A stretch of 34,981 bases of DNA from Flavobacteriales bacterium. GTDB taxonomy: Bacteria > Bacteroidota > Bacteroidia > Flavobacteriales_E > Vicingaceae. A program made the position numbers and the translations under genes. The stretch is from NCBI GenBank assembly GCA_018608405.1, contig JABAZP010000029.1, forward strand, positions 1 through 34,981, read 5' to 3'. The notes below the pieces were generated by a model. It saw only the letters and a program-made list of their open reading frames with translations. It was not told the origin of the DNA and searched no databases. Numbering within the stretch: the stretch's first letter is position 1; the number at the start of each line of letters is the position of its first letter. Below, in pieces: positions 16,840-26,307 of this stretch.

Positions 16840-17748
16840 ATGAGTTTAATTGTTATTTTAGGTCCAACTGCTGTTGGAAAAACTCAATTAGCGGTCCAAC
16901 TTGCAACAGAGTTGGAAGGTGAAATAATAAGTGCAGACAGTCGGCAAGTCTATCGTGAAATGGATTTGGGAACTGGGAAAGATTTAAAGGAATACCTCGT
17001 GAATGGTAAGCAAGTCCCATATCACTTAATTGATATTAAGCAAGCGGGAGAAGCTTATAGCGTGTTCGATTTCCAGCAGGATTTTTACAAGGCATACGAA
17101 TCGATAATTGGGAAAAGTAAAACGGCTATTTTGTGCGGAGGAACAGGTTTGTATATCGAAGCTGCTTTGGCAAAGGAAAAAATGCAGGAGGTTCCTAAAA
17201 ATACTTTACTTCGGAAGGAATTAGAGACATTGAGCCAAGAGGAACTAAATGCTCGGCTAATTGATTTAACCCAAAGCATACATAACAGCACAGATCTTAT
17301 AAATCGAGAACGAACGATACGAGCAATAGAAATTGTGCTGTATACGTCTCAGCATACAGAGGTGCAATTGAGCCCGGTGAAGGAGTTTAAATTAATTGGG
17401 CTTAGAATGGAACGCGAAAAGCTACGTAAGAGAATTGGTGAGCGACTGAAAGTTAGATTGCAAAATGGAATGATAGAAGAAGTACAACAGTTATTAAGCC
17501 GGGGAGTGACTCACGAACAGTTAAGCTATTATGGTTTAGAGTATCGATTTCTTTCATCATATATTCAAGGTCATGTAGGTTATGATGAGATGTTTGAAGG
17601 TTTGGTTCAAGCCATCCGTAGGTTTGCTAAGAAGCAAATGACGTGGTATAGAAGAATGGAAAAACATGGACAAATGATTCATTGGATAGATGCTGAAGAA
17701 CCAATGGATGTAAAAATTCAACAAGCTTTAAAACTTGCAACTAAGTAG
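16840..17748 (+). CDS. miaA: tRNA dimethylallyltransferase MiaA (short Bacteroidota form)
   Basis: A 302-residue MiaA. It transfers a dimethylallyl group to N6 of A37 in tRNAs reading U-starting codons. The P-loop is GPTAVGKT (residues 7-14). The tRNA/substrate motif ISADSRQVYREMDLGTGK follows (about 32-49), then HLIDI, the GGTGLYIEA motif (about 106-114), NRERTIRAIEI and a C-terminal RRFAKKQMTWYRR that contacts tRNA. The insertion domain is shorter than in E. coli MiaA. Bacteroidota often carry two MiaA paralogues, and this resembles the shorter one. It is separated by 2 nt from the helicase-nuclease gene. Confidence 0.9.
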   Translation: MSLIVILGPTAVGKTQLAVQLATELEGEIISADSRQVYREMDLGTGKDLKEYLVNGKQVPYHLIDIKQAGEAYSVFDFQQDFYKAYESIIGKSKTAILCGGTGLYIEAALAKEKMQEVPKNTLLRKELETLSQEELNARLIDLTQSIHNSTDLINRERTIRAIEIVLYTSQHTEVQLSPVKEFKLIGLRMEREKLRKRIGERLKVRLQNGMIEEVQQLLSRGVTHEQLSYYGLEYRFLSSYIQGHVGYDEMFEGLVQAIRRFAKKQMTWYRRMEKHGQMIHWIDAEEPMDVKIQQALKLATK

Positions 17749-17750
17749 CT

Positions 17751-20700
17751 ATGGAAGGAAAGTTTAATGTATACAAATCTTCTGCAGGCTCAGGTAAAAC
17801 ATACACCTTGGTGCAAGAATTTTTACGAATTTGTTTAACAAGTAAAGACTTGTATGGCTTTTCACGAATATTGGCCATTACGTTTACCAACAAAGCTACA
17901 TTTGAGATGAAGCAACGAATCTTGATGGCACTTAAGCTAATTGGTAGTCAAGATGATAAAGTAGCGAGCCTATTAGAAAGCTTGCAATCAGAAACGGGAT
18001 TGACTAAAGAAGAAGTGGTGATAAAGTGTCAGCAAATATTGACCGCTATTTTGCATTCTTATGCAGATTTTGGTATCAGCACCATCGATAAGTTTACAAA
18101 CCGCTTGGTGCGAACCTTTACAAAAGATTTAGGGCTCTCTCCAACGTTTAAAGTTGAATTGGAAGCGTCTGAAGTCTTAAATGAGGTAATCGATTTGCTA
18201 GTTGATCAGCTAGGTATCGATGAAGCGTTGACGGAGCTTTTAATTCAATTTGCTTTTTCTCGAATGGAAGATGAAAAGACATGGAAAATTGACAAGGAAA
18301 TGTTTCAATTTGCCATGCAATTTTTCCAAGAACAATCGTTTCCATACCTCAAAGAACTTCGAGAATTATCACCAGAAACATACGCGGAGACTTTAAGGCT
18401 AAATAATCAACATTTATCTGAATTTGAAAAGGAAATAAAGTCGATAGGCAAGGAAGCACTGGATTTAATTGCTGCCAACGGAATAGATAAAGCATCTTTT
18501 TCCAACAGTGCTGCCATATACATTTTCTTTTATCGTTTTCAAGAATTCGATTTTACAAACCTAAGTCCCAAATCTACCGCTATAAAAACAGTAGAAGAGG
18601 ACAAGTGGTGCGCCGGGAAATGCACAGCAGAGCAAGTCATGATAATAGATGGGATTAAATTGCAATTGGCAGACTTGTTTCATAAAGGAGTCAACTTTTA
18701 TAGTAACCATGTGCAGAATTATTTAGCAGTAAAAGAAACGACCAAGTACTTGCACTCCTTGAGCTTGTTAAATCATATTGAGAAGCGCCTCAATGAATAT
18801 AAGAAAGAAGAGAAAATTTTAAATATCTCAGACTTTAATCAGTTGATTTCTTCTATCGTAGAATATGAGCCAATGCCTTTTATTTACGAACGTTTGGGAG
18901 ATAAGTATCAGCACTTGATGATTGATGAGTTTCAAGACACTTCAGTTTTACAGTTCTCTAACTTGCTACCTTTGGTAGAAAATTCTTTGGCTCAGGGGTT
19001 TGAGAATTTAATTGTTGGAGATGCAAAGCAGGCTATTTATCGATTTAGGGGTGGAGAAGTGGAGCAGTTCTCTGAAATGCCGAACTATACTTTACCTGAA
19101 ATTCAGCAAAATGAATTATATCACGAGCGGATGCAAACACTTGCATTTCAATACAACCAAACGAATTTAGCAACTAACTATCGTTCGCTAAGTGAAGTGG
19201 TACATTTTAATAATGCCTTTTTCGAATTTGTTAAAAATGACTCCAACTTAACTCCAAAGATTAAAACCATTTTTGAAGGTCATCGGCAAGAGACGTTAGA
19301 GTCCAAAAAAGGTGGGTACGTTGAAATTCAGTTTGTGGAAGGGGGGAAGAAGGAAGATCGATTACCGATTTACGAGCAAAATATTTTAGGTATTATTGAA
19401 CGGAGCTTAGAGAATGGTTATCAGCTTAAAGATATCGCAATTTTAGTGCGTAAAAAGAAACAAGGACGAGAGGCTGCAGAGTTTTTAAAAGCAAATGATA
19501 TTAGTGTTTTATCTAGTGAGGCATTGTTATTGAAAAACGATTCTACTGTTAATTTCTTAATTCGGTTTGCTCAGTGGATTTTTCAACCGCAAATACATCT
19601 CTATAGAAAAGAAGTAATTGAGTTCTTGGTAGAGCAGAACTTCCTTTCCGAACCACTGCATCAATACTATACTTCTGAAGCTACAGGAATATCTGTTCAA
19701 AGTATTTTGAGTAAATGCGGCCTTGCAATTGAAGTTGAACACTTAAAACTATTCGCTTCTCATGAGTTCTTTGAAGAAATTATTCGAAAGTTTGGACTTG
19801 ACAAAACGTATAATGTATATCTTCAGTTTTTTCAAGATGCAGTATTTGATTATTTTAAATCAAACAAGGGAAACATTCAAAGCTTTTTGGATTGGTGGGA
19901 AGAAAATCAGGAGCGGTTCAGTATTTCAACTTCAGACGATACTAATGCGGTGAGTATAATGACTATACACAAGTCAAAAGGATTGGAGTTTCCAATTTGT
20001 ATTATTCCATTTGCAGAGCAAGAAATTGTGCATCACAGTCCATTTCGAACAAATGTTATTTGGACAAAAACACCCACTAAACCTTCGGTGGAATTACCCT
20101 ATGCTTTAGTGGAGTTCAATGGCAATTTGAGAGATTCTGAACTTTCAGCTGCCTATGAAACTGAGTTAGAGAAATTACAAATTGATTTCATGTGTGATAA
20201 TTATGTTGCGTTTACTAGAGCTGTAGATGCGTTATTTGTGTTGACAAACCAGTTTACACCTCCTAAAGGTGCACCTGCGAACCCAAAATTGGTGAAGTTG
20301 CCGCAATTAATACATGCTTTTGTTGAACAAAACGATTTAGACCCGAGTGAAGACAGTGTAAGTTGGGGCGAATTTCCTAATAAGGAATTAAGGCAAGAAT
20401 CAAAAGAAAAGGAGTATTCATTAAATTACCTTTCTTCATCGTGGAGTGATAAGATTAAGATTAGTGCGAGTAGTCAGTCTACTTGGAAGCAGGATGAACC
20501 AATCCAATACGGTATCTTAATGCACGAAATTTTAGGTGAAATTACAAGTGCTTCTGACCTCCAAAACGTACTCCAAAGGTATAAAGCTGATGGATCGTTA
20601 AGTGAGTTAGAGTTTCAAACGATGGGGCAGAAGCTTGACCAAATTCTGAAGAATTCAAAAATTCAGTCCTTTTTTGATCCTCGTTATACTGCAAAACAAG

Positions 20701-20918
20701 AAGCTAGCATGTTAAGTAAGTCAGGAAAATTACTTCGGCCCGATCGAGTGGTATTTTGGAAGAATAAAACCGTAATTCTTGATTTTAAAACCGGAGACAA
20801 GAACGATGCTCACCATGAGCAGATGAAAGAATATCAATCAGTTCTAGAGGAAATTAGTGAAAATGAAGTAGAGGCGTATCTGTTATACACAGAAACTGAA
20901 GAGTTGGTAAGGGTTTAG
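17751..20918 (+). CDS. UvrD-family helicase with C-terminal PD-(D/E)XK nuclease (AddA/RecB-like)
   Basis: A 1055-residue exonuclease V-type protein that unwinds and resects double-strand ends for recombination. SF1 helicase motifs in order: Walker A SSAGSGKTYTL (about 10-20), Ia ITFTNKAT, II MIDEFQDTS (about 391-399), III GDAKQAIYRFRGGE, IV TNYRSLSE, V SIMTIHKSKGLEFP (about 738-751) and VI VAFTRAVDALFVL. The C-terminus has the RecB-nuclease pattern: GILMHEILGEI near 923, PDRVVFW near 1000, LDFKTGD near 1010 (the catalytic D and K) and EQMKEYQ. The usual partner (AddB-like) is not in the window. It follows miaA by 2 nt, so the two are co-transcribed, and it ends overlapping rpe by 4 nt. Confidence 0.9.
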   Translation: MEGKFNVYKSSAGSGKTYTLVQEFLRICLTSKDLYGFSRILAITFTNKATFEMKQRILMALKLIGSQDDKVASLLESLQSETGLTKEEVVIKCQQILTAILHSYADFGISTIDKFTNRLVRTFTKDLGLSPTFKVELEASEVLNEVIDLLVDQLGIDEALTELLIQFAFSRMEDEKTWKIDKEMFQFAMQFFQEQSFPYLKELRELSPETYAETLRLNNQHLSEFEKEIKSIGKEALDLIAANGIDKASFSNSAAIYIFFYRFQEFDFTNLSPKSTAIKTVEEDKWCAGKCTAEQVMIIDGIKLQLADLFHKGVNFYSNHVQNYLAVKETTKYLHSLSLLNHIEKRLNEYKKEEKILNISDFNQLISSIVEYEPMPFIYERLGDKYQHLMIDEFQDTSVLQFSNLLPLVENSLAQGFENLIVGDAKQAIYRFRGGEVEQFSEMPNYTLPEIQQNELYHERMQTLAFQYNQTNLATNYRSLSEVVHFNNAFFEFVKNDSNLTPKIKTIFEGHRQETLESKKGGYVEIQFVEGGKKEDRLPIYEQNILGIIERSLENGYQLKDIAILVRKKKQGREAAEFLKANDISVLSSEALLLKNDSTVNFLIRFAQWIFQPQIHLYRKEVIEFLVEQNFLSEPLHQYYTSEATGISVQSILSKCGLAIEVEHLKLFASHEFFEEIIRKFGLDKTYNVYLQFFQDAVFDYFKSNKGNIQSFLDWWEENQERFSISTSDDTNAVSIMTIHKSKGLEFPICIIPFAEQEIVHHSPFRTNVIWTKTPTKPSVELPYALVEFNGNLRDSELSAAYETELEKLQIDFMCDNYVAFTRAVDALFVLTNQFTPPKGAPANPKLVKLPQLIHAFVEQNDLDPSEDSVSWGEFPNKELRQESKEKEYSLNYLSSSWSDKIKISASSQSTWKQDEPIQYGILMHEILGEITSASDLQNVLQRYKADGSLSELEFQTMGQKLDQILKNSKIQSFFDPRYTAKQEASMLSKSGKLLRPDRVVFWKNKTVILDFKTGDKNDAHHEQMKEYQSVLEEISENEVEAYLLYTETEELVRV

Positions 20919-21571
20919 CTGACCAAATCTTTTAATTCATTACAGGTATTTTTTGGATCTGATGATTTGAAAACAAAACTGCCTGCTACCAATACATCTG
21001 CTCCTGCATCTGTTAGTCTTTTTGCGTTGGCAGAAGTCACCCCACCATCGATTTCGATTAGGGTAGTTGCGCCACTTTCTTTAATCATTCGTTTTAGCTT
21101 AAGAACTTTGTCATAGGTTTGTTCAATAAATGACTGACCTCCAAAGCCCGGGTTTACAGACATTAAACAAACAAGATCAATGTCTTTTATAACATCTTCC
21201 AATACAGAAACAGAAGTATGTGGATTCAAGGCAACACCGGCTTTCATGCCTTCCGCTTTAATTGCTTGAAGTGTCCGGTGAAGGTGATTACAAGCTTCGT
21301 AATGGACCGTCAAAATATCTGCACCAACCGCTTTAAAGTCATTGATGTAGCGATCTGGGTCTACAATCATCAAATGAACGTCAAATGGTTTGGTTGAAAG
21401 TGGTTTGATGGCTTTAATTACCGGCATACCAAATGAAATGTTTGGTACAAAAACTCCATCCATTACATCAATGTGGTACCAATCAGCGGAACTATTTTCG
21501 ATTATATCGCATGCAGACTGTAAGTTGGAGAAGTCCGCTGCTAAAATGGAAGGAGCAATTTTATGAGCCAT
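20915..21571 (-). CDS. rpe: Ribulose-phosphate 3-epimerase
   Basis: A 218-residue TIM-barrel enzyme interconverting ribulose 5-phosphate and xylulose 5-phosphate in the pentose phosphate pathway. Motifs: IAPSILAADFSNL at the start, HIDVMDGVFVPNISFG (metal-binding His and catalytic Asp), HLMIVDP, HYEA, MSVNPGFGGQSF and EIDGGV (second catalytic Asp), then ADVLVAGSFVF for phosphate binding. Start at 21571 (MAHKIAPS) fits the family; an in-frame ATG at 21595 adds eight unlikely residues (MAYFCKKK). Full length and all active-site residues are present. It lies 42 nt downstream of the sigma factor start-side gene in the same orientation stack and is convergent with the helicase-nuclease gene. Confidence 0.95.
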   Translation of the reverse strand: MAHKIAPSILAADFSNLQSACDIIENSSADWYHIDVMDGVFVPNISFGMPVIKAIKPLSTKPFDVHLMIVDPDRYINDFKAVGADILTVHYEACNHLHRTLQAIKAEGMKAGVALNPHTSVSVLEDVIKDIDLVCLMSVNPGFGGQSFIEQTYDKVLKLKRMIKESGATTLIEIDGGVTSANAKRLTDAGADVLVAGSFVFKSSDPKNTCNELKDLVS

Positions 21572-21613
21572 CTTTTTTTTACAAAAATAGGCCATTATTT
21601 ACTTGTATGAGGT

Positions 21614-22480
21614 CTAGCCCAAGTATGATTTCAAGATTTTTGTATGACTATTCACTTTTAATCGACGAACTGCCTTTTCTTTAATCTGACGAACCCTTTC
21701 TCTTGTGAGCTCATACTTCATACCAATCTCTTCCAAAGAGTGAGGTGGGGTTCCATTGAGTCCAAAAAACAATCGTAGTATTTCTGCCTCCCTACACGGT
21801 AAAAAAGCTAGTGATTGTTGTACTTCATTACAGAGAGATTCTGTAAGTAAAAATTTATCAGGATCGGGAGAGGAAGAGTTTTTCAGTAAGTCATACATAC
21901 TACCACTTTCGTCATCTGAACTTAGCGGAGCGTCCATTGAAACATGGCGTCGATTATTTTTGATTGAACTTAAAATATCTTGATCTGAAATGTCAACACA
22001 AGCTGCAATTTCACGAGGTAAAGGTTCTCTTTCGTATTTCTGCTCTAGCTCATTAAATACCTTTCTTACCTTATTGATGTTTCCGATTTTATTTAATGGT
22101 AAACGCACAATTCTGGATTGCTCAGCAATGGCTTGCATAATTGACTGACGAATCCACCAAACGGCATAAGAGATGAATTTAAACCCTCTTGTTTCGTCAA
22201 ATTTTTGAGCGGCTTTAATTAACCCTAAATTCCCTTCATTAATTAAATCGGAAAGTCCTAAACCTTGATTTTGGTATTGTTTGGCCACTGAAACGACAAA
22301 ACGGAGGTTTGCTTTCGTTAATTTCTCTAGTGCAACGGCGTCACCCTCTTTAATTCGAATGGCCAGTGCGACCTCTTCTTCTGCGGTAATAAGGTCAACC
22401 TTTCCAATTTCTTGTAAATATCTATCAAGTGAAACAGTTTGTCGATTGGTAATGCTTTTTGAAATCTTAAGTTGTCTCAT
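21614..22480 (-). CDS. rpoD: Primary RNA polymerase sigma factor (RpoD/SigA, Bacteroidota type)
   Basis: A 288-residue sigma-70. Region 1.2 begins [19 protein letters not shown]; region 1.1 is absent, as is usual in Bacteroidota. Region 2 carries [39 protein letters not shown] and [19 protein letters not shown] (core binding and -10 melting). Region 3 follows [13 protein letters not shown], and region 4 ends with [20 protein letters not shown], the helix-turn-helix for the -33 element. This is the factor expected to read the TAnnTTTG elements listed here. The C-terminus ([10 protein letters not shown]) is complete. It is followed 42 nt later by rpe on the same strand. Upstream lie two tandem terminators isolating it from pnp. 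Confidence 0.94.
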   Translation of the reverse strand: MRQLKISKSITNRQTVSLDRYLQEIGKVDLITAEEEVALAIRIKEGDAVALEKLTKANLRFVVSVAKQYQNQGLGLSDLINEGNLGLIKAAQKFDETRGFKFISYAVWWIRQSIMQAIAEQSRIVRLPLNKIGNINKVRKVFNELEQKYEREPLPREIAACVDISDQDILSSIKNNRRHVSMDAPLSSDDESGSMYDLLKNSSSPDPDKFLLTESLCNEVQQSLAFLPCREAEILRLFFGLNGTPPHSLEEIGMKYELTRERVRQIKEKAVRRLKVNSHTKILKSYLG

Positions 22481-22617
22481 TCCCTGTTGTGGTTATATGT
22501 AAATATTGAGGTAGAATCTGCTTTTAAATATAAGCAAAAACATCACATTTTAACATATTTTGACAAGCTTAGCGCAATATTTCAAATTTCGACGTAAAAA
22601 AGTAAAGTTTAAGATAT

Positions 22618-22664
22618 AAAAAAGCCCTTTTGGTCGTTCAACGAATTGAAGACTAAAAGGGCTT
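22618..22664 (-). terminator. Second of two near-identical tandem terminators between pnp and rpoD
   Basis: Outer stem AAGCCCTTTT (22622-22631) pairs with AAAAGGGCTT (22655-22664), enclosing an imperfect inner stem. On the minus strand it ends in a run of T (22618-22623). It shares its outer stem with the terminator at 22799-22850. Between it and the sigma start lies about 137 nt with no gene, presumably the rpoD promoter, which I could not pin down. Confidence 0.75.
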
Positions 22665-22798
22665 AAAAGCAGAAGTTAAACAACTATTTCGGAGTAAACA
22701 TAACGCGTTTTTTTTTATAAATAACAAGTCAAGTTCATAGATTGAGAATTTGAGTTCATTGTTGAGCTATATTCTTGGTTAACTGATCTAGCAAGCTC

Positions 22799-22850
22799 AA
22801 AAAAAAAGCCCTTTTGATCATCGAGCAATGTCGAGAGGCAAAAGGGCTTT
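22799..22850 (-). terminator. Terminator of pnp (first of a tandem pair)
   Basis: An 11-bp outer stem, AAAGCCCTTTT (22805-22815) with AAAAGGGCTTT (22840-22850), with an inner CGAG-containing part, then nine T on the minus strand. It begins 20 nt after the pnp stop codon. The 134 nt between the two terminators contain no ORF. Confidence 0.85.
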
Positions 22851-22870
22851 GCTATAGGATTAAGAAAGTC

Positions 22871-25009
22871 CTAGTCCTCTTTCTTCTCTGGTTTCGGCAA
22901 TAAAGATTTTCTAGATAATTTGAATTTTCTAGTCTTAGGATCAATAGCAACTAACTGCACATCAATCATGTCACCTTCTTTCAATTCATCTTCCACTTTT
23001 TCTACTCTCTTGTGAGCAATTTCAGAAATGTGCAACAATCCGTCTTGTCCAGGTAAAATTTCAACAAATGCACCAAATGCAACAATTGATTTTACTTTAC
23101 CCTTGTACGTTTCACCTACCTCTGGAATAGCAGTTATTGCTTTAATTCTTGCAACTGCAGCATCAGAACCTTCTTGGTCCGTAGAAACGATGTCAATTAC
23201 ACCCATATTATCCACTTCTTCTAAAACAATTGTAGTTCCAGTTTCTTCTTGGATTGCTTGGATGATTTTTCCACCTGGTCCAATTACGGCACCAATCATG
23301 TCTTTCGGAATTCTCAATTGAATAATTCTTGGAGCATTTGATTTGTATTCCGCAGCTGGCTTAGAAATGGTTTTATTCATTTCACCTAAAATGTGCATTC
23401 TTCCTTCTTTAGCCTGAGCTAATGCTTCTTCTAAAACTTGGAAAGAAAGACCTTTTACTTTGATGTCCATTTGACAAGCAGTAATTCCGTCTGCAGTACC
23501 TGTCACTTTAAAGTCCATGTCTCCTAAGTGATCTTCGTCTCCTAAGATATCAGATAAAACAGCATAGTTTCCATCAGTACCACTGATTAATCCCATGGCA
23601 ATACCTGAAACTGGCTTTTTCAATTTTACACCGGCATCCATCAATGCTAACGAACCTCCACAAACGGAAGCCATAGAAGAAGAACCGTTAGATTCTAAAA
23701 TATCAGAAACAACTCTAATGGTATATGGATTGTCTGTACCTGTTGGAATCATTGGTTTCAAAGCTCTCATGGCTAAGTTACCGTGTCCAATTTCTCTTCT
23801 ACCTGGACCTCTATTTGGTCTAGCTTCTCCTGTTGAGAAAGAAGGGAAGTTGTAATGTAATATGAATTTTTCAGAATCTGTGATTAATGCACGATCAACT
23901 CTTTGCTCGTCCATTTTGCTACCCAAAGTAACAGAAACCAACGATTGAGTTTCTCCTCTTGTAAATACAGCAGAACCGTGAGAACCCGGTAGGTAATCAA
24001 TTTCACTCCAGATTGGTCTAATCTCTGTTGTTTTTCTTCCGTCCAACCTAATCTTTTCGTTTAACACAACATCTCTAACTGCTTCTTTTTGAGCTTTACC
24101 GAAGTACTGCTTCAATAAGAATCCGTTCTCCTTTACAAAGTCTGCATCTAGCGTAGCAATAAAATCATCTTTTACCGCTTTAAAGTCAGCTCCTCTTTTG
24201 TATTTGTCAGCATTGCCTTCTTTGGCAATTGCAAAACATCGATCGTATGCGAAGTCGTGAATTTTCTTCATTAAGTCCTCATCAGACTTTTCATGGTCGT
24301 ATTCTCTTTTCGTTTTAGACTTTTCAACTAATGCAGCTAAATCATTCTGCAATTTACATTGAACTTGAATGGCTTTGTGCGCTTCTTTAATTCCTTCTAA
24401 CATTTCTGCTTCAGAAACTTCTAACATTTCACCTTCTACCATTACAACACTTTCCATTGTACCGGCAATCATTAAATCGATGTCTGCATTTGAAAGCTCA
24501 TCTAAGTTTGGATTAATTCTCCAAGCTCCATCAATTCGAGCAATTCGAACTTCAGAAGTAGCCTCTTGAAAAGGAATATCTGAAACCATAATTGCAGCCG
24601 AAGCAGCTAAACAAGCTAAAGAATCTGTTGCTACATTTTCTTCAGCGGATATAAGTGAAATCGTTACGATTGTACTTGCGTGAAAATCAGATGGGAATAA
24701 AGGCCTTAAGGCTCTATCTACTAATCTAGAAACTAAAACTTCACCATCAGATGGTCTGTTTTCTCTTTTTAAGAATCCACCTGGAAATCTTCCAATTGCA
24801 GAAAACTTCTCTCTGTAATCTACCATTAAAGGTAAAAAGTCGACGTCTTCGCCAGCTGATTGTTCTGCAACTACTGTTGCAAGAAGCATTGTTTTACCCA
24901 TTTTTAAGACGATTGAACCGTCTGCTTGCTTAGCTAACTTTCCTGTTTCTAAGCTAATTTCCCGCCCATCGGGAAGTGTCATTGTCTGTGTTATTGCTTT
25001 CATTGACAT
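22871..25009 (-). CDS. pnp: Polyribonucleotide nucleotidyltransferase (PNPase)
   Basis: A 712-residue 3'-5' phosphorolytic exoribonuclease of the RNA degradation machinery. Two RNase PH domains: the first begins near [20 protein letters not shown] and contains FFP-type motifs ([15 protein letters not shown]). The second has [45 protein letters not shown] and the catalytic [18 protein letters not shown] with [13 protein letters not shown]. Then come the KH domain ([18 protein letters not shown], about 580-597) and the S1 domain ([29 protein letters not shown], about 640-700). Full length. It is downstream of rpsO, the conserved rpsO-pnp order, with a hairpin in the leader. Confidence 0.97.
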   Translation of the reverse strand: MSMKAITQTMTLPDGREISLETGKLAKQADGSIVLKMGKTMLLATVVAEQSAGEDVDFLPLMVDYREKFSAIGRFPGGFLKRENRPSDGEVLVSRLVDRALRPLFPSDFHASTIVTISLISAEENVATDSLACLAASAAIMVSDIPFQEATSEVRIARIDGAWRINPNLDELSNADIDLMIAGTMESVVMVEGEMLEVSEAEMLEGIKEAHKAIQVQCKLQNDLAALVEKSKTKREYDHEKSDEDLMKKIHDFAYDRCFAIAKEGNADKYKRGADFKAVKDDFIATLDADFVKENGFLLKQYFGKAQKEAVRDVVLNEKIRLDGRKTTEIRPIWSEIDYLPGSHGSAVFTRGETQSLVSVTLGSKMDEQRVDRALITDSEKFILHYNFPSFSTGEARPNRGPGRREIGHGNLAMRALKPMIPTGTDNPYTIRVVSDILESNGSSSMASVCGGSLALMDAGVKLKKPVSGIAMGLISGTDGNYAVLSDILGDEDHLGDMDFKVTGTADGITACQMDIKVKGLSFQVLEEALAQAKEGRMHILGEMNKTISKPAAEYKSNAPRIIQLRIPKDMIGAVIGPGGKIIQAIQEETGTTIVLEEVDNMGVIDIVSTDQEGSDAAVARIKAITAIPEVGETYKGKVKSIVAFGAFVEILPGQDGLLHISEIAHKRVEKVEDELKEGDMIDVQLVAIDPKTRKFKLSRKSLLPKPEKKED

Positions 25010-25032
25010 TGTTTACAATTTATTATAAATAG

Positions 25033-25066
25033 TAAAGGGGGAATCGTTTCAAACGTCCCCCCTTTA
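25033..25066 (-). promoter_or_regulatory. Hairpin in the pnp leader between rpsO and pnp
   Basis: A 9-bp stem (TAAAGGGGG at 25033-25041, CCCCCTTTA at 25058-25066) with an inner CGTTT/AAACG stem, 24 nt before the pnp ATG. It lacks a good U-tract on the minus strand, so it is a poor terminator. In E. coli a leader hairpin in the same rpsO-pnp gap is cut by RNase III and lets PNPase autoregulate. A similar role here is inference. Confidence 0.55.
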
Positions 25067-25109
25067 TTGAAATTTATTTAGTGAATGCTAAAAAGTTACT
25101 GAGAATCAT

Positions 25110-25379
25110 TTATTTTCTGATTCTTAACTCCTTAATCAATTCTCTATACTTTACGATATCTTTGTTTTTCAAGTAATCTAAAAGTTTTCTTCTCTTTCCT
25201 ACCAACGTAACTAGTGCTCTTTCTGTAGCAAAATCTTTCTGATTTTGTTTCAAATGACCTGTTAAATGGTTGATTCTTTCTGTGAAAAGAGCTACCTGTC
25301 CTTCAGTAGAACCTGTGTTGGTTTTACTTTTTCCGAATTTTTCGAAGATTTCTTGTTTATTTTCAGTGCTAAGCGTCAT
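25110..25379 (-). CDS. rpsO: 30S ribosomal protein S15
   Basis: An 89-residue S15 of the small ribosomal subunit, which binds the central domain of 16S rRNA. Conserved stretches: NTGSTEGQVALFTERINHLTG (abridged to its family core GSTEGQVALFTERI), HLKQNQKDFATERALV, and the RKLLDYLKNKD block before the end YRELIKELRIRK. Length is exactly that of the family. It precedes pnp, separated by 100 nt with a hairpin. A promoter-like TACATTTG lies 29 nt upstream of its start in the short gap after accD. Confidence 0.97.
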   Translation of the reverse strand: MTLSTENKQEIFEKFGKSKTNTGSTEGQVALFTERINHLTGHLKQNQKDFATERALVTLVGKRRKLLDYLKNKDIVKYRELIKELRIRK

Positions 25380-25407
25380 GTCTTATTTCCTATAAAATTT
25401 GAGGGTG

Positions 25408-25415
25408 CAAATGTA
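25408..25415 (-). promoter_or_regulatory. Bacteroidota -7 promoter element of rpsO (TACATTTG)
   Basis: Matches TAnnTTTG in the 49-bp gap between accD and rpsO, preceded by a long A/T tract. It allows rpsO-pnp to be transcribed apart from fbaB-accD. A -33 element is not clear. Confidence 0.5.
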
Positions 25416-25428
25416 AAAAAAAAATGCT

Positions 25429-26307
25429 TTAGTTTTTACCCTTTTTAAACATTCTTAATAGTTGTGCCATTTTAGATTTTAAATTTTTTCTTTCAACTAT
25501 AAAATCTAAAAATCCGTGTTCCAATAAAAATTCTGATCGTTGAAACCCTTCAGGTAAATCTTTACCAATGGTTTCCTTCACTACTCTTGGACCTGCAAAA
25601 CCGATTAGCGCTTTTGGCTCAGAAAAGTTTAAGTCGCCCAACATGGCAAATGATGCGGTTACACCGCCTGTGGTAGGATCGGTAAGGAATGAGAAATAGG
25701 GCAAGTTAGCTGCCGCAAGTTGTGTTAATTTAGCTGAAGTTTTAGCCATTTGCATCAATGAAAATGCAGCTTCCATCATTCGTGCTCCACCAGACTTTGA
25801 TATCATCATAAATGGAATATCGTTTTTTATGGAATAATCAATGGCTCTTGCTATTTTCTCTCCAACTACAGAGCCCATTGAACCTCCAATAAAACTAAAA
25901 TCCATTGCTGCAATCATCAACCTTTCTCCTTCAACGGTTCCATGAGCTGTTCTACAAGCATCTTTTAGCTTCGTCTTTTTCTGTGTTGCAACAAGCCGCT
26001 CCGTATACTTCTTCGTGTCTTTGAAACCTAAAGGATCCCCTGAAGTTAAGTTTTTATTGATTTCTGACCATTTTTGGTTATCAAAAATGAGATCGAAGTA
26101 ATTCCCAGCGGTAACCCTTTCGTGATGATTACACTCTTGACAAACCCACATGTTTTCTATGTGGTCATCTTGAGGAACCACTGAATTACAAATTGGGCAC
26201 TTGTACCACAGCCCTTCCGGGGTTTCTTTTTTCTCCTTAGTAGGAGTTAATATACCGTGTTTTATTCTTTTGAACCAACCCATATCAGGTGTTTTTTCTT
26301 TACTCAT
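25429..26307 (-). CDS. accD: Acetyl-CoA carboxylase carboxyltransferase subunit beta
   Basis: A 292-residue beta subunit of the carboxyltransferase that makes malonyl-CoA for fatty-acid synthesis. The N-terminal zinc ribbon has its four cysteines in CPICNSVV and VCQECNHH (about residues 35-60). The crotonase-like domain follows with [20 protein letters not shown] (acyl-CoA site), [37 protein letters not shown] (about 195-212) and [13 protein letters not shown]. Length matches the family. Its ATG directly follows the stop codon of the aldolase gene, so they are co-transcribed. The AccA partner is not in the window, as is common. Confidence 0.95.
   Translation of the reverse strand: MSKEKTPDMGWFKRIKHGILTPTKEKKETPEGLWYKCPICNSVVPQDDHIENMWVCQECNHHERVTAGNYFDLIFDNQKWSEINKNLTSGDPLGFKDTKKYTERLVATQKKTKLKDACRTAHGTVEGERLMIAAMDFSFIGGSMGSVVGEKIARAIDYSIKNDIPFMMISKSGGARMMEAAFSLMQMAKTSAKLTQLAAANLPYFSFLTDPTTGGVTASFAMLGDLNFSEPKALIGFAGPRVVKETIGKDLPEGFQRSEFLLEHGFLDFIVERKNLKSKMAQLLRMFKKGKN

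Noticed and set aside
22871-25009. Several plus-strand ORFs of 60-97 codons within pnp
   Set aside because: All are antisense shadows of a clearly conserved PNPase, without starts, motifs or spacing of real genes.
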